Assembly: GCA_003864495.1 (NCBI GenBank)
Contig: ML133403.1
Span: forward strand, 62,001-126,000
Length of the DNA stretch: 64,000 nt
Direction of reading: 5' to 3'
Origin: Nemopilema nomurai
Taxonomy: Eukaryota > Cnidaria > Scyphozoa > Rhizostomeae > Rhizostomatidae
Shown one piece after another: positions 49,173 to 61,052 of this stretch. The translations under genes were made by a program, and so were the position numbers. Each line of letters begins with the position of its first letter. Within the stretch, counting starts at the first letter, position 1. The notes beneath the pieces were generated by a model. It ran no database searches and was not told where the DNA came from. It saw only the letters and a program-made list of their open reading frames with translations.

Positions 49173-50639
49173 TTCCGCAGTTTAAGGGTTTACGGGCAAA
49201 AACTGGTATTGGTATGGTTTGACTACAGTTCTGTCGTTCGAATGTTTGCGTGACTTCGTCTGTTGTTCAAGTTGGCATCTTGTGGTGCACGAGTAACTTC
49301 AAGCTGTCAATCAAAATTTATAGAAACAATTAGCATTAAAGCCAGTAAAAGGAAACTTGGACACGCTCTCTGCGAATTGGATTGGTGAGATTTGGTCAGG
49401 TGTTAGAGAGGAAAAGTTTCAAAACGAATGCGACACTTCTTAAGAATCCTGGGACGTACACTCAAGAACATTCTTCATATTTTGATCCATCGCATGAACT
49501 GTTTATTGATTCATTTTTTATAAGATTTTTCTGCAATCAATGTCCCACTTTCAAGCCTATATGTACATCTGGTTTTGTATCTCCGACATCTAACAAGCAG
49601 TTTCCTAGCATACAAGAACTTAGAGAGACATGGAAGGCAGTTCGTCTTATTAATAAGAGAAGTGTAAAACGCTGTATAAATGATGTAGCAAAGTAATAAG
49701 TTGCCTGTCGTAGAAACCTGGTAGTTGTGTATTAGAGAAGGCTGGGAAAGTCATAGAGAATATTTGTCGGTTCGGCTCAAGTTACTTTGATCTGCAAATT
49801 GTGTCTACGGTTTTTTGTACGCTGGAACCTTTGAAGAAGGAGGTCTATGTTTTGCATGCAAATCCAAATAAAGTCTTAAATGATAAATATTTTGAATTTC
49901 TGATTGTCGTAAGCATAATGATGATTTGAGAATGAGATAAGAAATTCTCGTTTACACGAAAAGCATGGGAATGTCTGGCAGAGTTCTGCCTCTGGACCTT
50001 CCAGCTGGGCCTAATCGGAAGCCTGCACCCTTGAAGATGCAAAACAAGCTACCAACTCTGTAAAGTTCTCCTAAGTGAATGTAATCGAAAAGGGTTTCAT
50101 TTTGTTCAGCTGACAACAGTGTTAATATATTGCAAGGTATGCACTAGCCTGGGTGCCAGAGCCTCAGAGAGTCAAAGGATGAAGAACGGAGGAAGGAATC
50201 GCGAAGGAAAATGGAAGAGGAATGGGGAGAGACAAGGTCACAATCACGTCACCTCTAAACAAACAGAAGCAAAACTCTTGATCGTGTGAAAAATATGACT
50301 TAAACTCAAACTCACTCAAACTCAAAAACATTTTTTCAGCAAATCAATTAATTACACGTTACGTCATTTAAGTAAGTTGTTCAAAATTCAATTATTAAAT
50401 CCAAAATTACAATAAGAACATTAAAGAAAAAAAAATCTCTATATAAAATTAAAGCAGCTGACGGACACATGAAAAAAACTCAAGATAGAGCTATCAAAGC
50501 CATGTTCCCGGTTGACGTGATTTGGCGACGAGTTTACAATTCATTTTGGTTTTGGTTGAAACATTTTAGGTTTATGTGACCTAGTAATGAGAATAGGGGT
50601 ACTTTTTATTTCAGCATTTGTATTTCAGCATAAATAGTA

Positions 50640-50811
50640 GTTGCTTCGACGTTCTCCACGCCGAGTGTTTGCCAGCGCCCCAGCGAAGGCGAAATACCGG
50701 AAGTGTTACTCACCACATCTCTGCATTCCGAAGGAGGCGGACACTTCACTCTGAAAGCAAATCGTAAGACCCTGATTTCTGCATATCGTGAGGCAGGTGG
50801 CAGCGCGAAAG
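50640..50811 (+). promoter_or_regulatory. Possible promoter / non-coding first exon of the C2 coiled-coil gene
   Basis: This patch has more CpG than its surroundings. It contains 'accggaagtg', an ETS-type core common in broad metazoan promoters, and ends at a strong donor ('gcgaaagt/gtaagt'). The next downstream plus-strand gene begins its first recognised exon at an acceptor at 56136, so a 5.3-kb 5' UTR intron is possible. No transcript supports it; low confidence. Confidence 0.28.
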
Positions 50812-53046
50812 TGTAAGTTGCTTCATAAATTTTGTATTTAATTTACACTGCTACTGTTTCCTTCCAGCTTTGTTAATAATTTATTTGGCCGCATTGACTT
50901 TCTTGCGTTGCTGGCAAGGGAAGAGTGCTGACATGAAGCATTAGTTGAGATTGGTGGTAGGCCAGACTTCGGAGGAAGTGTATGTAAAATGTCCTATAAT
51001 TTCCCCGGTCCTCGTAGGATTTGGCCCATCATTGAGAAAAGGGCGTAGACTGAGTAAAGCGTCCTATTTTACTCCCAAAAATCACAGTTGCACGAAGAAG
51101 TTTGAAGAAGAAGTTGCACGAGAAGGCACTCCCTTAAGTTTATGAAGCCACAAAGTACCTATTCTCACTTATAAATGATAATACAAATTAGCATATTTCC
51201 TTGTTTGATAAAGTTTTCACATCATTTGTTGGTGACTAATTTAAAGTACAAGTTACGAGCCCTATCGTTACTCTGAGCCCCTCCCATCAGTGGGTCAGGT
51301 ATCAAGTTTCTTGTTTTGAATAAAATCAAGGCACTTTTTGATTGCCGTGGTACTTAAAAATTTATGTTTCTTTTGTCTTCGCAAAATATGTGAAAAATGC
51401 CACAAAAATGTCGGTATTTTGCAATGCATACCCTCAACCAACAGATCTTTTATGAATAATTATTAATTAATTTACATTTGTAAAAAGACAATATCTGATT
51501 AAAATCAGCAAAACGTTATTGATATTTGCAACTGTCATTTCCCTAAACTAGAGGCCTTTATTAAGGCATATATCACTTAATTAAACCAGCTTTTCATTGT
51601 CGAATAGAACTCACTCAACTGCACATCACTATTGATTATTCTATGAAGCCTTATTAACAAGAAAGAAGTTTGTTTTTACTAAACATTGGCAAATTACTGG
51701 TTAACAGACATATATTGAGGGGGTTTATATTCTTGAGGCCAAAAATGGGTAAATGATGCTGCAGTACTGCAGGGTTAAGTGTTTAACTTGCAGAATGAAA
51801 CTTATTCTCACTATGCTGTATTTTCTGTTTTTCGCCCAAATGGTGTTGCTTCAGAAAAACTTTAGTTTTGGCCATTGGTGACAAATTATCTGAAATTATC
51901 ATGTGTTTCCTGCTACCCTTTTTGGGATTTAAAATGCAACATATCTTCTTGAATACTTTGAATTTTTAACCCTAGCAAATTTTTAGCATTAGATTGTTAA
52001 TTTTCTTGTACCAGTATAAGCTTAAGAAAGGCATTACAGTTAATAAACCAAAATTTTGGAAATGTCTAGACATACTGGTGTCACAGAACTTCTTTTAATC
52101 AATTTTTGATCCCTCAAGTCATATCCAATTTGTCAAACACCTGCTGAATAACAGTGGAAAATGAGAGCTCCCTGAACTAGTTCTCATGGATTGTTAATTG
52201 GATCCAGACAATGTTTTCAAAGTATGTTAATCTAGCAATTGGTTTAGTTGGATGTTTTGTGTCTCTTGAAAACAACACCTAATTTGATAACATTAAGTGA
52301 TATCCAATTGCGTATCACACACATTTGATGCAAGTCCTCTTCTCATTTGTTAATTTCTAGTCACAATGGTTTTGTCTAGGTATTAGTATGTTTTGCAATG
52401 AGTATTTACAAGATTGAATTATGCAAAGAGGGCGAAAACTGCAATATTTCAACCAAACTGTTTTTGGTGGGTTGGGCAAAATTAATGATTATTGTTTTAC
52501 ATGAAAGCAAAGATTGACAGAGCTTTCATTTGTCAACCTATCATTCCTAAATAAATTGGAAGTTTGGTGCATTTGACTTCCCTTTGATCGCTATAAGCAC
52601 AATACCCTAGAGGGTTGATGGAAGGGCGGACAGCAGACGTTCATTTAACCCTTCAAAATCGAAGTTAACTTTCATAAATAAGTTTTTTTATAGTTCATTG
52701 AAAGCTCCGAATTGGACTGTTGGTAGTTAAATTTTCCCAGATTACTTTCCAACAATGCAGGGCATCACAGTAATGAGCCAAAAAACTGGTGTCCAGACTC
52801 TTGGAAAATATCAGTACCAGTAGCGGAACTAGCCCGGTTCTATTAATCTGCACCCAAATTGTGTCACTTGAATGGATTTTGCAAGTGCACTAAATCCTTT
52901 AATAGGAAATATCTTTTGGTTCAAGTGCCTGGCGAGTTGTGTTCTTCGCGCGCTGTTTCATGGCTTGGTTGGACAAAAGAACATCTCGCAGTCGAAGAAG
53001 TGGTATTATAGAAATTCAACAAGGCTAATTTTTGGAAAATCTTAGG

Positions 53047-53175
53047 GATAGAAAATTGGAGGATAATCGAAGGATAATCGGAGGAAAATCGGAGGAAAAT
53101 CGGAGGAAAATCGGAGGAAAATCGGAGGAAAATCGGAGGAAAATCGGAGGAAAATCGGAGGGGATAGAAAATCTT
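53047..53175 (+). repeat. 11-bp tandem repeat with phased A-tracts
   Basis: About nine to ten units of 'ggaggaaaatc' (first units 'ggaggataatc' and 'gaaggataatc'), flanked on both sides by copies of 'gggatagaaaat'. The AAAA tract recurs every 11 bp. Confidence 0.9.
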
Positions 53176-53453
53176 GGTGCAAGGCGTGTCTTCTAATTCT
53201 CAGTAGTGATTAGGGCTCAATGACGGGAGAGTTAATGACGTGTGCACTTCATTCTTCGGGACCTGCCTCCATAGACCATCTCTCACTCAATTTGAAGCCT
53301 TATGATGATACAGAGATCCAACGAGGACTGAAGTGCAATTTTTATGCTCTTTTGTTATTTCTGCTTCAACCTTTATTCTAATTCTCCAGATTTTCAACCT
53401 GCTTCCTTATTCGAACCTTCCTCAGTTTATATATGACTTTTATGATCATCAAG

Positions 53454-53848
53454 TACACGCTTTTTTTATATAAGGAACCACTTTATAAGGAACCTACATG
53501 TTTAATAGAAGGCCGGAATATTTAAAGAACTTATACTACTAAAAACGAAATCCCTAAGGAACTTTTCGATTTAAAATTTGTTTTTAACTGCAAACATCAA
53601 GAGCTAAAAAGCCCGTTCAATTCATTTGCAGCCAATACTCGCATAGATTGTTTGCTATTCGTGTGTCAAGTGCTTTCTTGAGTAGTTTGCCCATATTCTA
53701 TCCCAAGTTTCAAGACGTATTGATGTGCCGTGAAAATTAAGGAACTTTCAAGGAACTTTTGGTACTAAAATCTGATGACTTGAGGTCTACCAATAAGGAA
53801 CTTTTGGAACTAGGCCTTGTGGTAGGTTCCTTATCAAAAAAGCGTATA
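53454..53848. mobile_element. Probable MITE with ~24-bp terminal inverted repeats
   Basis: The left end reads 'tacacgcttttttta' followed by 'ataaggaacc'. The reverse complement of the right end reads 'tatacgcttttttgataagg' then 'aaccta'. The two ends match apart from a few differences and lie 395 bp apart. The interior is AT-rich, has no coding capacity and repeats 'aaggaact' several times. TA at both outer edges is compatible with a TA target duplication. A non-autonomous DNA transposon is the best reading. Confidence 0.7.
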
Positions 53849-54689
53849 ATGCAGCCAGGTAAAGGCAATAGTTTATTGTTTTGTAATACTTTCTAACTTG
53901 CATCTCAAAGTCGCATTCTTGATGTTTATCTTTTTACGAGTTCCCGCTTTCTGCAAAACATGCTTGAAAGATTTGAACTCCAAAATGTAAGCGATTCAGA
54001 GAGGATTAGAAGTTTTATTCTGATGTTCTATCAAAGCTTCTCCAACTTAATGCGGGTATTTGCTGTAGGATACAGGTGTCTTGACAGCTTTTCAGCGTTT
54101 CCTAAGCAGGCATTGGCCTTGAGAAAAAATTTGGATTTTTGTCACATTAGTTATTATGATGAAAGTGTTGAATTTCCCGTCAATGGTAAGGTTCCCACTG
54201 CAACAAAAGCATTTGCATATGGAAGTAGGCTGTGGTTGGCTGTTCTTTGAAGAAATCGTTCTGCAGTTAGTAATTTTCTACTTTTCTTCTACGGATTTTC
54301 TTGTTTGGCGGAGTATATATAATTTCATTAGCGAACCCAGGTTAGCTGATGCTACGCATGCGTAGTTAAATTATAACAACAGCAAAACAACGACGACAAA
54401 GCAATTATTTCTCAAGCACGATCAAGGTTTAAGTTGCCAAAGTCGCAGTTTCTCGTATTTTGTCTGAAATTTTTTCCCTAGCAATGCAGTTTATTCATAG
54501 AAATACCAAATGACACGGCTCTCGCGGCTCAATGTTGATCCATTATCTTTTCGCAGGTTTCCATATTTTCATTTATTTATTTGAACCTCGCCTGGTGTGA
54601 CTGCCTGTAGTGTGTTTTTGTTTTTGGCTCGCAAAATGAAATCACATGCAAAATGAAATCACATGCAAATATTCGTATGCGTCCAAAAG

Positions 54690-54780
54690 AACTAACCCAG
54701 GCTCGCCCTATGTAAGCTGTGTCCACACTGCCAAATCTAACCTGGGTTAGCTAAAACCTAAGGGCAAGCCTGGGTTAGTT
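54690..54780. repeat. Hairpin-forming inverted repeat
   Basis: The arms 'aactaacccaggctcgccc' and 'gggcaagcctgggttagtt' are complementary with one mismatch across a loop of about 53 bp. The loop contains another 'aacctgggttag' copy, and a related 'aacccaggttagc' occurs near 54334. It could be a small foldback element or a decayed MITE. Confidence 0.75.
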
Positions 54781-54985
54781 TGTGGAGTGTGGACAGGGCT
54801 TTGCTAAAACTGATTGCACACATTGACAACATTGACAACAACAACATGCACTTCCATCAAAGGAAGGTATAGACGTATGTCGCTTGAACGCCTAACTTTA
54901 TCGTGACTAGAAAATAAGCTAAAAATCACTGCACTTTCCTGCAAACGCTTTATTTGCCGATAGTTCACGGCGCATCTTGAGTCAA

Positions 54986-55329
54986 TACCGTCAATTCTCG
55001 AATTGCCCCCCCCCTCGAAAAAGCCCCCCCTCGAATAAGCCCCCCCCCTCGATTTTTTGATTTTCGACTCCTGAGGTTGCCTTTGACATTTTAGTGAATT
55101 ACCACAAAAATTTATATTTTTGTTACTAACTTATTGAAATGTTACTTTATACTTAGATTATTTTTTATATTATGGAAAGAAAGAATTTAAAAAAGTTATA
55201 TTTTCATGTGGCATGTTTCAGGTTATTTTATAAGCCCCCCTCGAATAAGCGCCCCCCTCGAATAAGCCCCCATCCAAAAATGTCAAAAATAAATAAGCCC
55301 CCAGGGGGCTAATTCGAGGATTTACGGTA
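54986..55329. mobile_element. Probable MITE with C-rich terminal inverted repeats
   Basis: The left end 'taccgtcaattctcgaattg' is followed by a run of C. The right end, reverse complemented, is 'taccgtaaatcctcgaatta' followed by 'gccccc'. The roughly 26-bp inverted ends enclose 344 bp without coding capacity. The interior repeats 'ctcgaataagcccccc' near both ends around an AT-rich centre. The outer TA dinucleotides could be the target duplication. Confidence 0.8.
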
Positions 55330-56160
55330 CCACAACAAGTGGTAGTCAATCGTTATCAGCAACAATCGCTGTCGAAGGCCAGCCTTGCAGTCTGTTGACA
55401 TTGATGCTATGTTCAAATTGAATTGGGTTGAAGGAAGGAAGTTACTCAGAAATTCACGAGTGGTTTTTTTTGATGTGGTTGTGCATAATTGATCTCGCCG
55501 TGCTCAAAACCACGCGTCGAGCTTTTTTGTTTGGATTACTGTCTGAAGAGAAACCCATTCGTCACCAGGCCGTCTAATCAAGTTCGAGTGGATTTGTTCT
55601 ACTGCCTGGCATTTCCTAATATTTCGCGAATCAATTGAAGCAGAAACAATTTGAATGAATCTTTCCCCCTAACGTTGCATTGATCTCAGACTCCCTCGAG
55701 TCAATATCGGCATCTCTTTTTCTTCTTTTTATTAAAGTATGTTCTCAATCGTTCACAATATTTTCGTTGCATTTTACATATGGATTCTGGAACCGTGGTT
55801 CTTGACCAATCTGACGTTTTCATTGTGTCAATATCGGGCGAGTTTTTACCATGTTTTCTTGTCGTTTCTGTGACACAATTCAAGACCTTTTCGTGGACTT
55901 TGTTGGGGGCGGGTTGTAGGTTGAAGGGAGGAGAGAAAGGGGAGCTCCTTTAACCTTCTCTCTTCATTAATAACATATGCTGGCAGCTGATAGCATTCAA
56001 TTTATGTCCTCAAGTACATGTTTTTTATCTATCCGCATGCAAAACAAAAATCTTTGACAAAATCTGTTTGAATGACCTATAGACGATTTAGGGAAAAAGT
56101 GTTACCTTGTCAGTGAAAAATGCTGTTTTGTATTTAGGTGCCTTCAATATTGCAGCAAAT

Positions 56161-59100
56161 ATGGTTGCCGGAAAACTTCGAATCCGCGTCGTAAAGGCGA
56201 CAAAACTGAAAAATATGGAACGGTTTCAGAAAAGCGATCCATATTGCATGGTAGAATGTGGAAAGGAAACGCATAAGACCAAAGCCATTGATAATAACTT
56301 GAACCCAGAATGGAATGAAGATATCATTATGAACGTTGCTGATGGCGTGGAGACACTCGCCCTTTCTCTGTGGGACAAAAATACGCTGACGAAAGACAAT
56401 TTCATGGGATTCACCTACGCTTCATTTTTCGATTGCCCCAAGGATAAACCGACCGAAAAGGTGAGAATTATTATTATGATTCGAACTGTTTTGCCAAGAG
56501 AAATACTTCGAAGTGTCTTGTGATTAAAATACATGTAGGAGGTGGTTTTGAATCGGGAGGGCGATTTTGAAATAAAAAGTTGAAGAATTTTAATATAGAA
56601 TTTTGAAGGCGATCCAAGCCTGTAAAGGATTGAGGACGTTTCAAGAGGACGGGTTGAATGGAAAGTTTAGGTTAAGTTAAGTCATTGCGATAAGAAAGTT
56701 AGAGATGTCATTTCAATAGAGTAAGCTGAAACTAATAATTTTGATAACGTTGATTCGGTGAAGTTATTGGAAACAGAAGTGCACATCTTGAAGATGATAG
56801 ATCTGTTTGTTTGACGGAGCTATGTAAAAGACACTGAAGGCTTCAAAGCTGATGATCTTGTTTTTCTAATAATGCAAATTCAGCATCTTGAAAAGTTTTC
56901 AAATTATTTTCTGTCCTTTCTTGATCGCTTTTAATAACATTCACACTTCAAGACAGATCTGAATAGGAACTGTTTTCAAGAAGGTTTGTTTTTCTGTTTT
57001 GAGGTCCTGCCAATGATGGGTGGCGGGAACGGCCTAATAACTCTGATCCTGACGCCAGATTTCGAGACCACTGGGGCGAAGCTTGAGCGGGTTTCTCAAG
57101 AAATGAATAATAATGTGGAGGAGAACACCAAGCTCCAGGGGGATCTCGCCAACTTCAAAAAGGAGGTCGACCTTCTTCGTGGGGAAGTCAACCGAATGGG
57201 GGCTGAAAATGACAGATTTTCAGCAAACAACAAAAAATTGGAAGAAGAAAACAATAAATTTGCCGAAAACAACAAGAAACTGGAAGGCCAAGTGAGAATT
57301 AGGGAGTGAATCCCAGATATTATTTTATTTTAGTTTTATTGATGTTTTACATTAAGCAATAGGAAATGTGAGTGGATAAAATGCCCTGTGATCAGTGATG
57401 TCACTGGTGGTGACCTATTGTTATCTCTAACCATTTGTTGATATATCAGTAAGTAACCATTTGTTCTGTTTCAAGCTGTAAAAACGTGTTTAGTATATAT
57501 TTGCATGGCTGTTTTGAATTTTTGCATTCTCCACTTTCTTGTGTAATGAATTACACGCCCCCCTCCACACCTGCACATTGCCTAGGAAATATTTCGCGAA
57601 TAGAGTTTGAAAATTGTTCATAGATACACCGTTAGCGGATGAGTATAGCTAAGTATAACTGCGTACTTTTTTATATCAATAAAAGCGTGTGCAATTTAAG
57701 TGCTTGCACAAAATTAAGCAATCTAAGTAATCTGATGTATGGTAATATGCTCTAGGCTTGATGGTAGTTTTGTAAAACGACACCCCATTGCAGAAAGGTA
57801 ATGGTTCAATGATAAGTCATGATATGTTATGTGAAGTCGTGATCTGTTGTGAATTACTATGTAACAGACAGTGTAATTGTAATTCTTGCAACCACGAGAA
57901 TGCCTTAGTGCACAAAATGCTTACCGTCTTACTTGCCAGCTTTGCAGGTTGCTTCAGGAGCCTACCATGACATAATTTTGAACTTTTTCGACTCTTTGAT
58001 CGTAGGTAAACAAGATGACCGAAGAGAACAACAAATTTGCCGAAAATAACAAGAAGCTCGAAGGTGAAGTGACTCGTATGCAGGGTGAGAACGACCGTTT
58101 TTCCGCCAGTAATGCGAAGCTAGAGGGGGAGGTAAGCCGCCTGGAAGGAGAGGTAAGCAAAATGGCGGAGGAAAATAACAAATTCGCTGAGAACAACAAG
58201 AAACTCGAAGGAGAGGTCAACCGTCTTGAAGGAGAGGTCTCCAAGATGGCCGCCGAGAATCAAAAGTTTGAGGAGAACAATAAAAAGCTCGAGGGAGAGG
58301 TAAGGGTTTTTCGTTTTGACCTTCCACAATCTTTTAGGTTTTCTGTTGCTTGCGATTATGAAATCTTCCCGAATGTGAACATTAATGACTAGTTTTTTGT
58401 TTATCTATTGAACCCTTCTAATGAACATGCCCTAAATCAATCTGGGGTTGATAACGCTGAACGGGTCAAACTCTTACTCAGCCGCTTCTATGTGTTCGTT
58501 CTGACAAGCATTGAAGCTTGTTAGTCGTGGAGTCGTTGGCAAATGCTTGAACAAAGACTATGAAATCTTGATGAACTGTTTGATGAGCCATACACGATGT
58601 GTGATCTCTATAGAAGGTGTATTTCTTGGTTCAACATACGGAAGTAAACCATCTGAATACTTAGGATTTTATGTCCAGTGTGATGTGAGAGCTCCACCCA
58701 GCACTTATGATTTCCCGTAAGTCATTTCCCGCAGTTGGTTTTGAGTTGGCGCCAGTTGTCCGAAGGGAAAATATTCACCAAGACATGCCTTGGTGCCCTG
58801 TGGCATCGAACGATTACGTTAAGTTCATACATTCTTGTTGTTGTTGTTGAGAATGCAGCGGTGCGTTGCTGTTGTTGTTGGCTGTAAGGCCTCGCATGTC
58901 ATCATAGGGTAAGCTTTCTTGTATGTTTGGCATTTGAAGGTCTTCACGCATGCAAAACACGCAAGTTTTTATTACCCATCTCAAGAGACACAATCAATAT
59001 TCGTGTGTTGAATAATTGGAATGGTCAGATTATCGCTTCAACTTTTTGGATTTCAACTCAACATTCGCATTCCGATTTTAGAGTCGATGGCTTTGTGCCA

Positions 59101-59617
59101 TATGCAATTTCGTATGTTAATCATGACCTTCTCTTTTGTCAGGTAACCCGTTTGGGTGGCGAAGTGCAGAAGATGGCGGAGGAGAACAGCAAGTTTGCAG
59201 CCAACAACGAGAAGTTGCAAGGCGAGGTTGATCGTCTGAAAGGAGAAATAGACAAAATGGCGGCCGAGAATGAAAAGTTTGCTGAAAACAACAAAAAATT
59301 GGAAATGACAGTTCTTCAAATAACAGAGCAGAACACCAAATTTGAACAGAACAATAAGGATCTTGAGGAGCAAATTAGAAGGCTTAAGGCTGAAATCGAT
59401 AGACTGGGGGAAGAAAACAAGAAGTTTGCCGAGAATAACGCAAAGCTCAAGGAAGAGGTTTGTAACTATTGTGTAGCCAGTTCTGTTGTGAAGATTGTTG
59501 TAAAGGGGTCTATGACGTCACTCTGTTTACGCATCTATGACGCCCTGTGTTTTACAGGAAGCTGGCTGTAGAAGCGGCGCTTTTCAAGGTCCAATTACTG
59601 ACAGTCTTGCCTGGTAA
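56161..59617 (+). CDS. C2 domain plus repetitive coiled-coil protein
   Basis: Exons 56161-56460, 57004-57291, 58006-58299, 59143-59457 and probably 59558-59617 all join in phase 0, giving about 418 residues. I do not recognise the full architecture. Residues 1 to about 118 are a C2 domain: KLRIRVVKATKLKNME, KSDPYCMVECG, NLNPEWNEDI and LWDKNTLTKDNFMG carry the expected aspartates for calcium-dependent membrane binding. From about residue 125 the chain is a charged coiled coil with 28-residue units, for example KMAEENNKFAENNKKLEGEV followed by NRLEGEVS. The ATG at 56161 follows an acceptor at 56136, so a 5' UTR exon is expected. The last exon (EAGCRSGAFQGPITDSLAW) follows a good acceptor but is less certain; read-through of the preceding donor would instead end at 59571. 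A calcium-regulated membrane tether or scaffold is an inference. Confidence 0.82.
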
Positions 59618-60081
59618 CAGTCAGATCTTGCTAGGCCGATTTATAGTTGGCGGGAAGTTGCTGGCTTTGCTTTTTGACTGGTTTGCGGTTTTGCCAGGCA
59701 ACACATTTTAAAGCCAGTACACGTTTTCGTAATAAGAATCTCCCAAAGAGAAGGGATCTTCAAGGACCTGGCCAGATTAATCTTGCTAAGCGATAGGCAA
59801 GCAGCCTTTCTCTACTAACTACGTTTCCATGGAATACTTCAGAATATCCCGCGTGACTCTCAGTTGTCATGGCAGCCAAGTCCTCGTTACTCCGCACTCA
59901 TGAAAGCGGATCAGAACTATTAGTTTTGCCTTTTTTCGCAGAGATGTCTAAATGAATATATCGAAACCCAGAGAACAAATATGAAACACTGCATTTTAAA
60001 CAAGTTGAAACCTAATTGCCTGCAACAGAAGCACTGCCGCTCCTTTTTAAGCAAGTGTGAGAGTGCGCAGGAGCATTTTGA

Positions 60082-60087
60082 AAATAA
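60082..60087 (+). terminator. Candidate poly(A) signal of the C2 coiled-coil gene
   Basis: AATAAA in 'gaaaataaatattg', 465 bp after the TAA at 59615-59617; consistent with the gene ending before 60.1 kb. Confidence 0.45.
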
Positions 60088-60611
60088 ATATTGAGCCCTA
60101 GCTGTTGGCGATCTTGCATTAAAGCTAACAACAAAGGAATCCAATTTTTCACTTGAATAATCTTCTTTACGATTTGTTGCTGCTGAGGATTGCGGAAAAT
60201 CTGCTACTTATATCATTTCACGCGAATTTACCGGTGTAGAGAATTTACAATACAAAACAGATAATACTGTTGCAAAATGGCGAAACCGCGTTGGTGCAGG
60301 GTATTACTGACCAGCATCTAAACGGGTTTGGTTAAATGAGGTTTAAATATTTCTTCTCATTTTACCAATCAACTTCTGCTGAATAATTCCTTATTTCCAA
60401 AAGTATATCTTGGATTATTCTGGTTGTCCCACTTTTGCCACGTTGCGGTTTCTGTTTTGATACGAGGGACTTTCTTCGCTGGAAGATTATTTATGTCAGC
60501 CTGACCACGCAGTGGGGCTGTTTTTCATTCCGCTCTTCGCCATTGATAACATACAAGCATAGTTGTCGTCTGCGTTTCTTCCATAAGTCGGTCTCCTTCG
60601 CTGAGATATAG

Positions 60612-60767
60612 GCCCGTGAGTTGCTCTGCCAATGTGTCGCAAACCGCACGCAAAATATGCTCAACGTTGAAACGACGCCTGAGCAGGACAAGGTGCGGTA
60701 TGAGGAAATTGATCGGCCATGCACTCTTAAAATGCAACGTTGGAAGGACATGGCTTCGAAAGCTTGA
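60612..60767 (+). other. Possible isolated coding exon (51 codons)
   Basis: After 'gctgagatatag' a frame runs 51 codons to TGA with protein-like composition, e.g. LNVETTPEQDKVRYEEIDRP and TLKMQRWKDMASKA. The acceptor lacks a strong pyrimidine tract. It could be an alternative last exon of the C2 gene (phase 0 fits) or chance. The family is not recognised. Confidence 0.3.
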
Positions 60768-61052
60768 ACTTTCAAGTGCCAAACACAAGAAAATTAATCT
60801 CTTTCCTTACCATAAGCCCTTATTCTAATGATAAACACCTGCGCATTGCATAAAGTTGGTCTAAACCACGTCAGGGCACCAAAGAGTTGCAATGCAATTA
60901 CTGCTTCCAAGATCTTCACAGCAACCGCCTATTGCTCGACCAGACCCGGCCTCACGAGCGTGATGTGGTTCCCTAACTAACGTTGTTGGAAACTGGCAAA
61001 TTAACATCCTTATCAACCTTCGAATGGAAGGCTATGGGTCTTGTCCCATATA

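Larger units (their letters stand above)
49173..56135. other. Intergenic, repeat-rich stretch between CLINT1 and the C2 gene
   Basis: No coding gene recognised across 7 kb. Frames near 49382 and 53960 are open for about 100 codons but resemble no family and have no splice partners. The stretch contains an 11-bp array, two probable MITEs, a hairpin and a 17-bp direct duplication near 54637-54670 ('aaaatgaaatcacatgc' twice). A CpG-richer patch near 50640-50811 might be a first exon. Confidence 0.5.

Noticed and set aside
49382..49696. 104-codon frame after CLINT1
   Set aside because: Probably within the CLINT1 3' UTR; no recognisable domain.
53960..54250. 96-codon frame between the MITEs
   Set aside because: No domain, no splice context, lies between mobile elements.
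60491..60788. Two minus-strand frames of about 90 codons
   Set aside because: Unrecognised and mutually overlapping; the plus-strand frame there is more protein-like.
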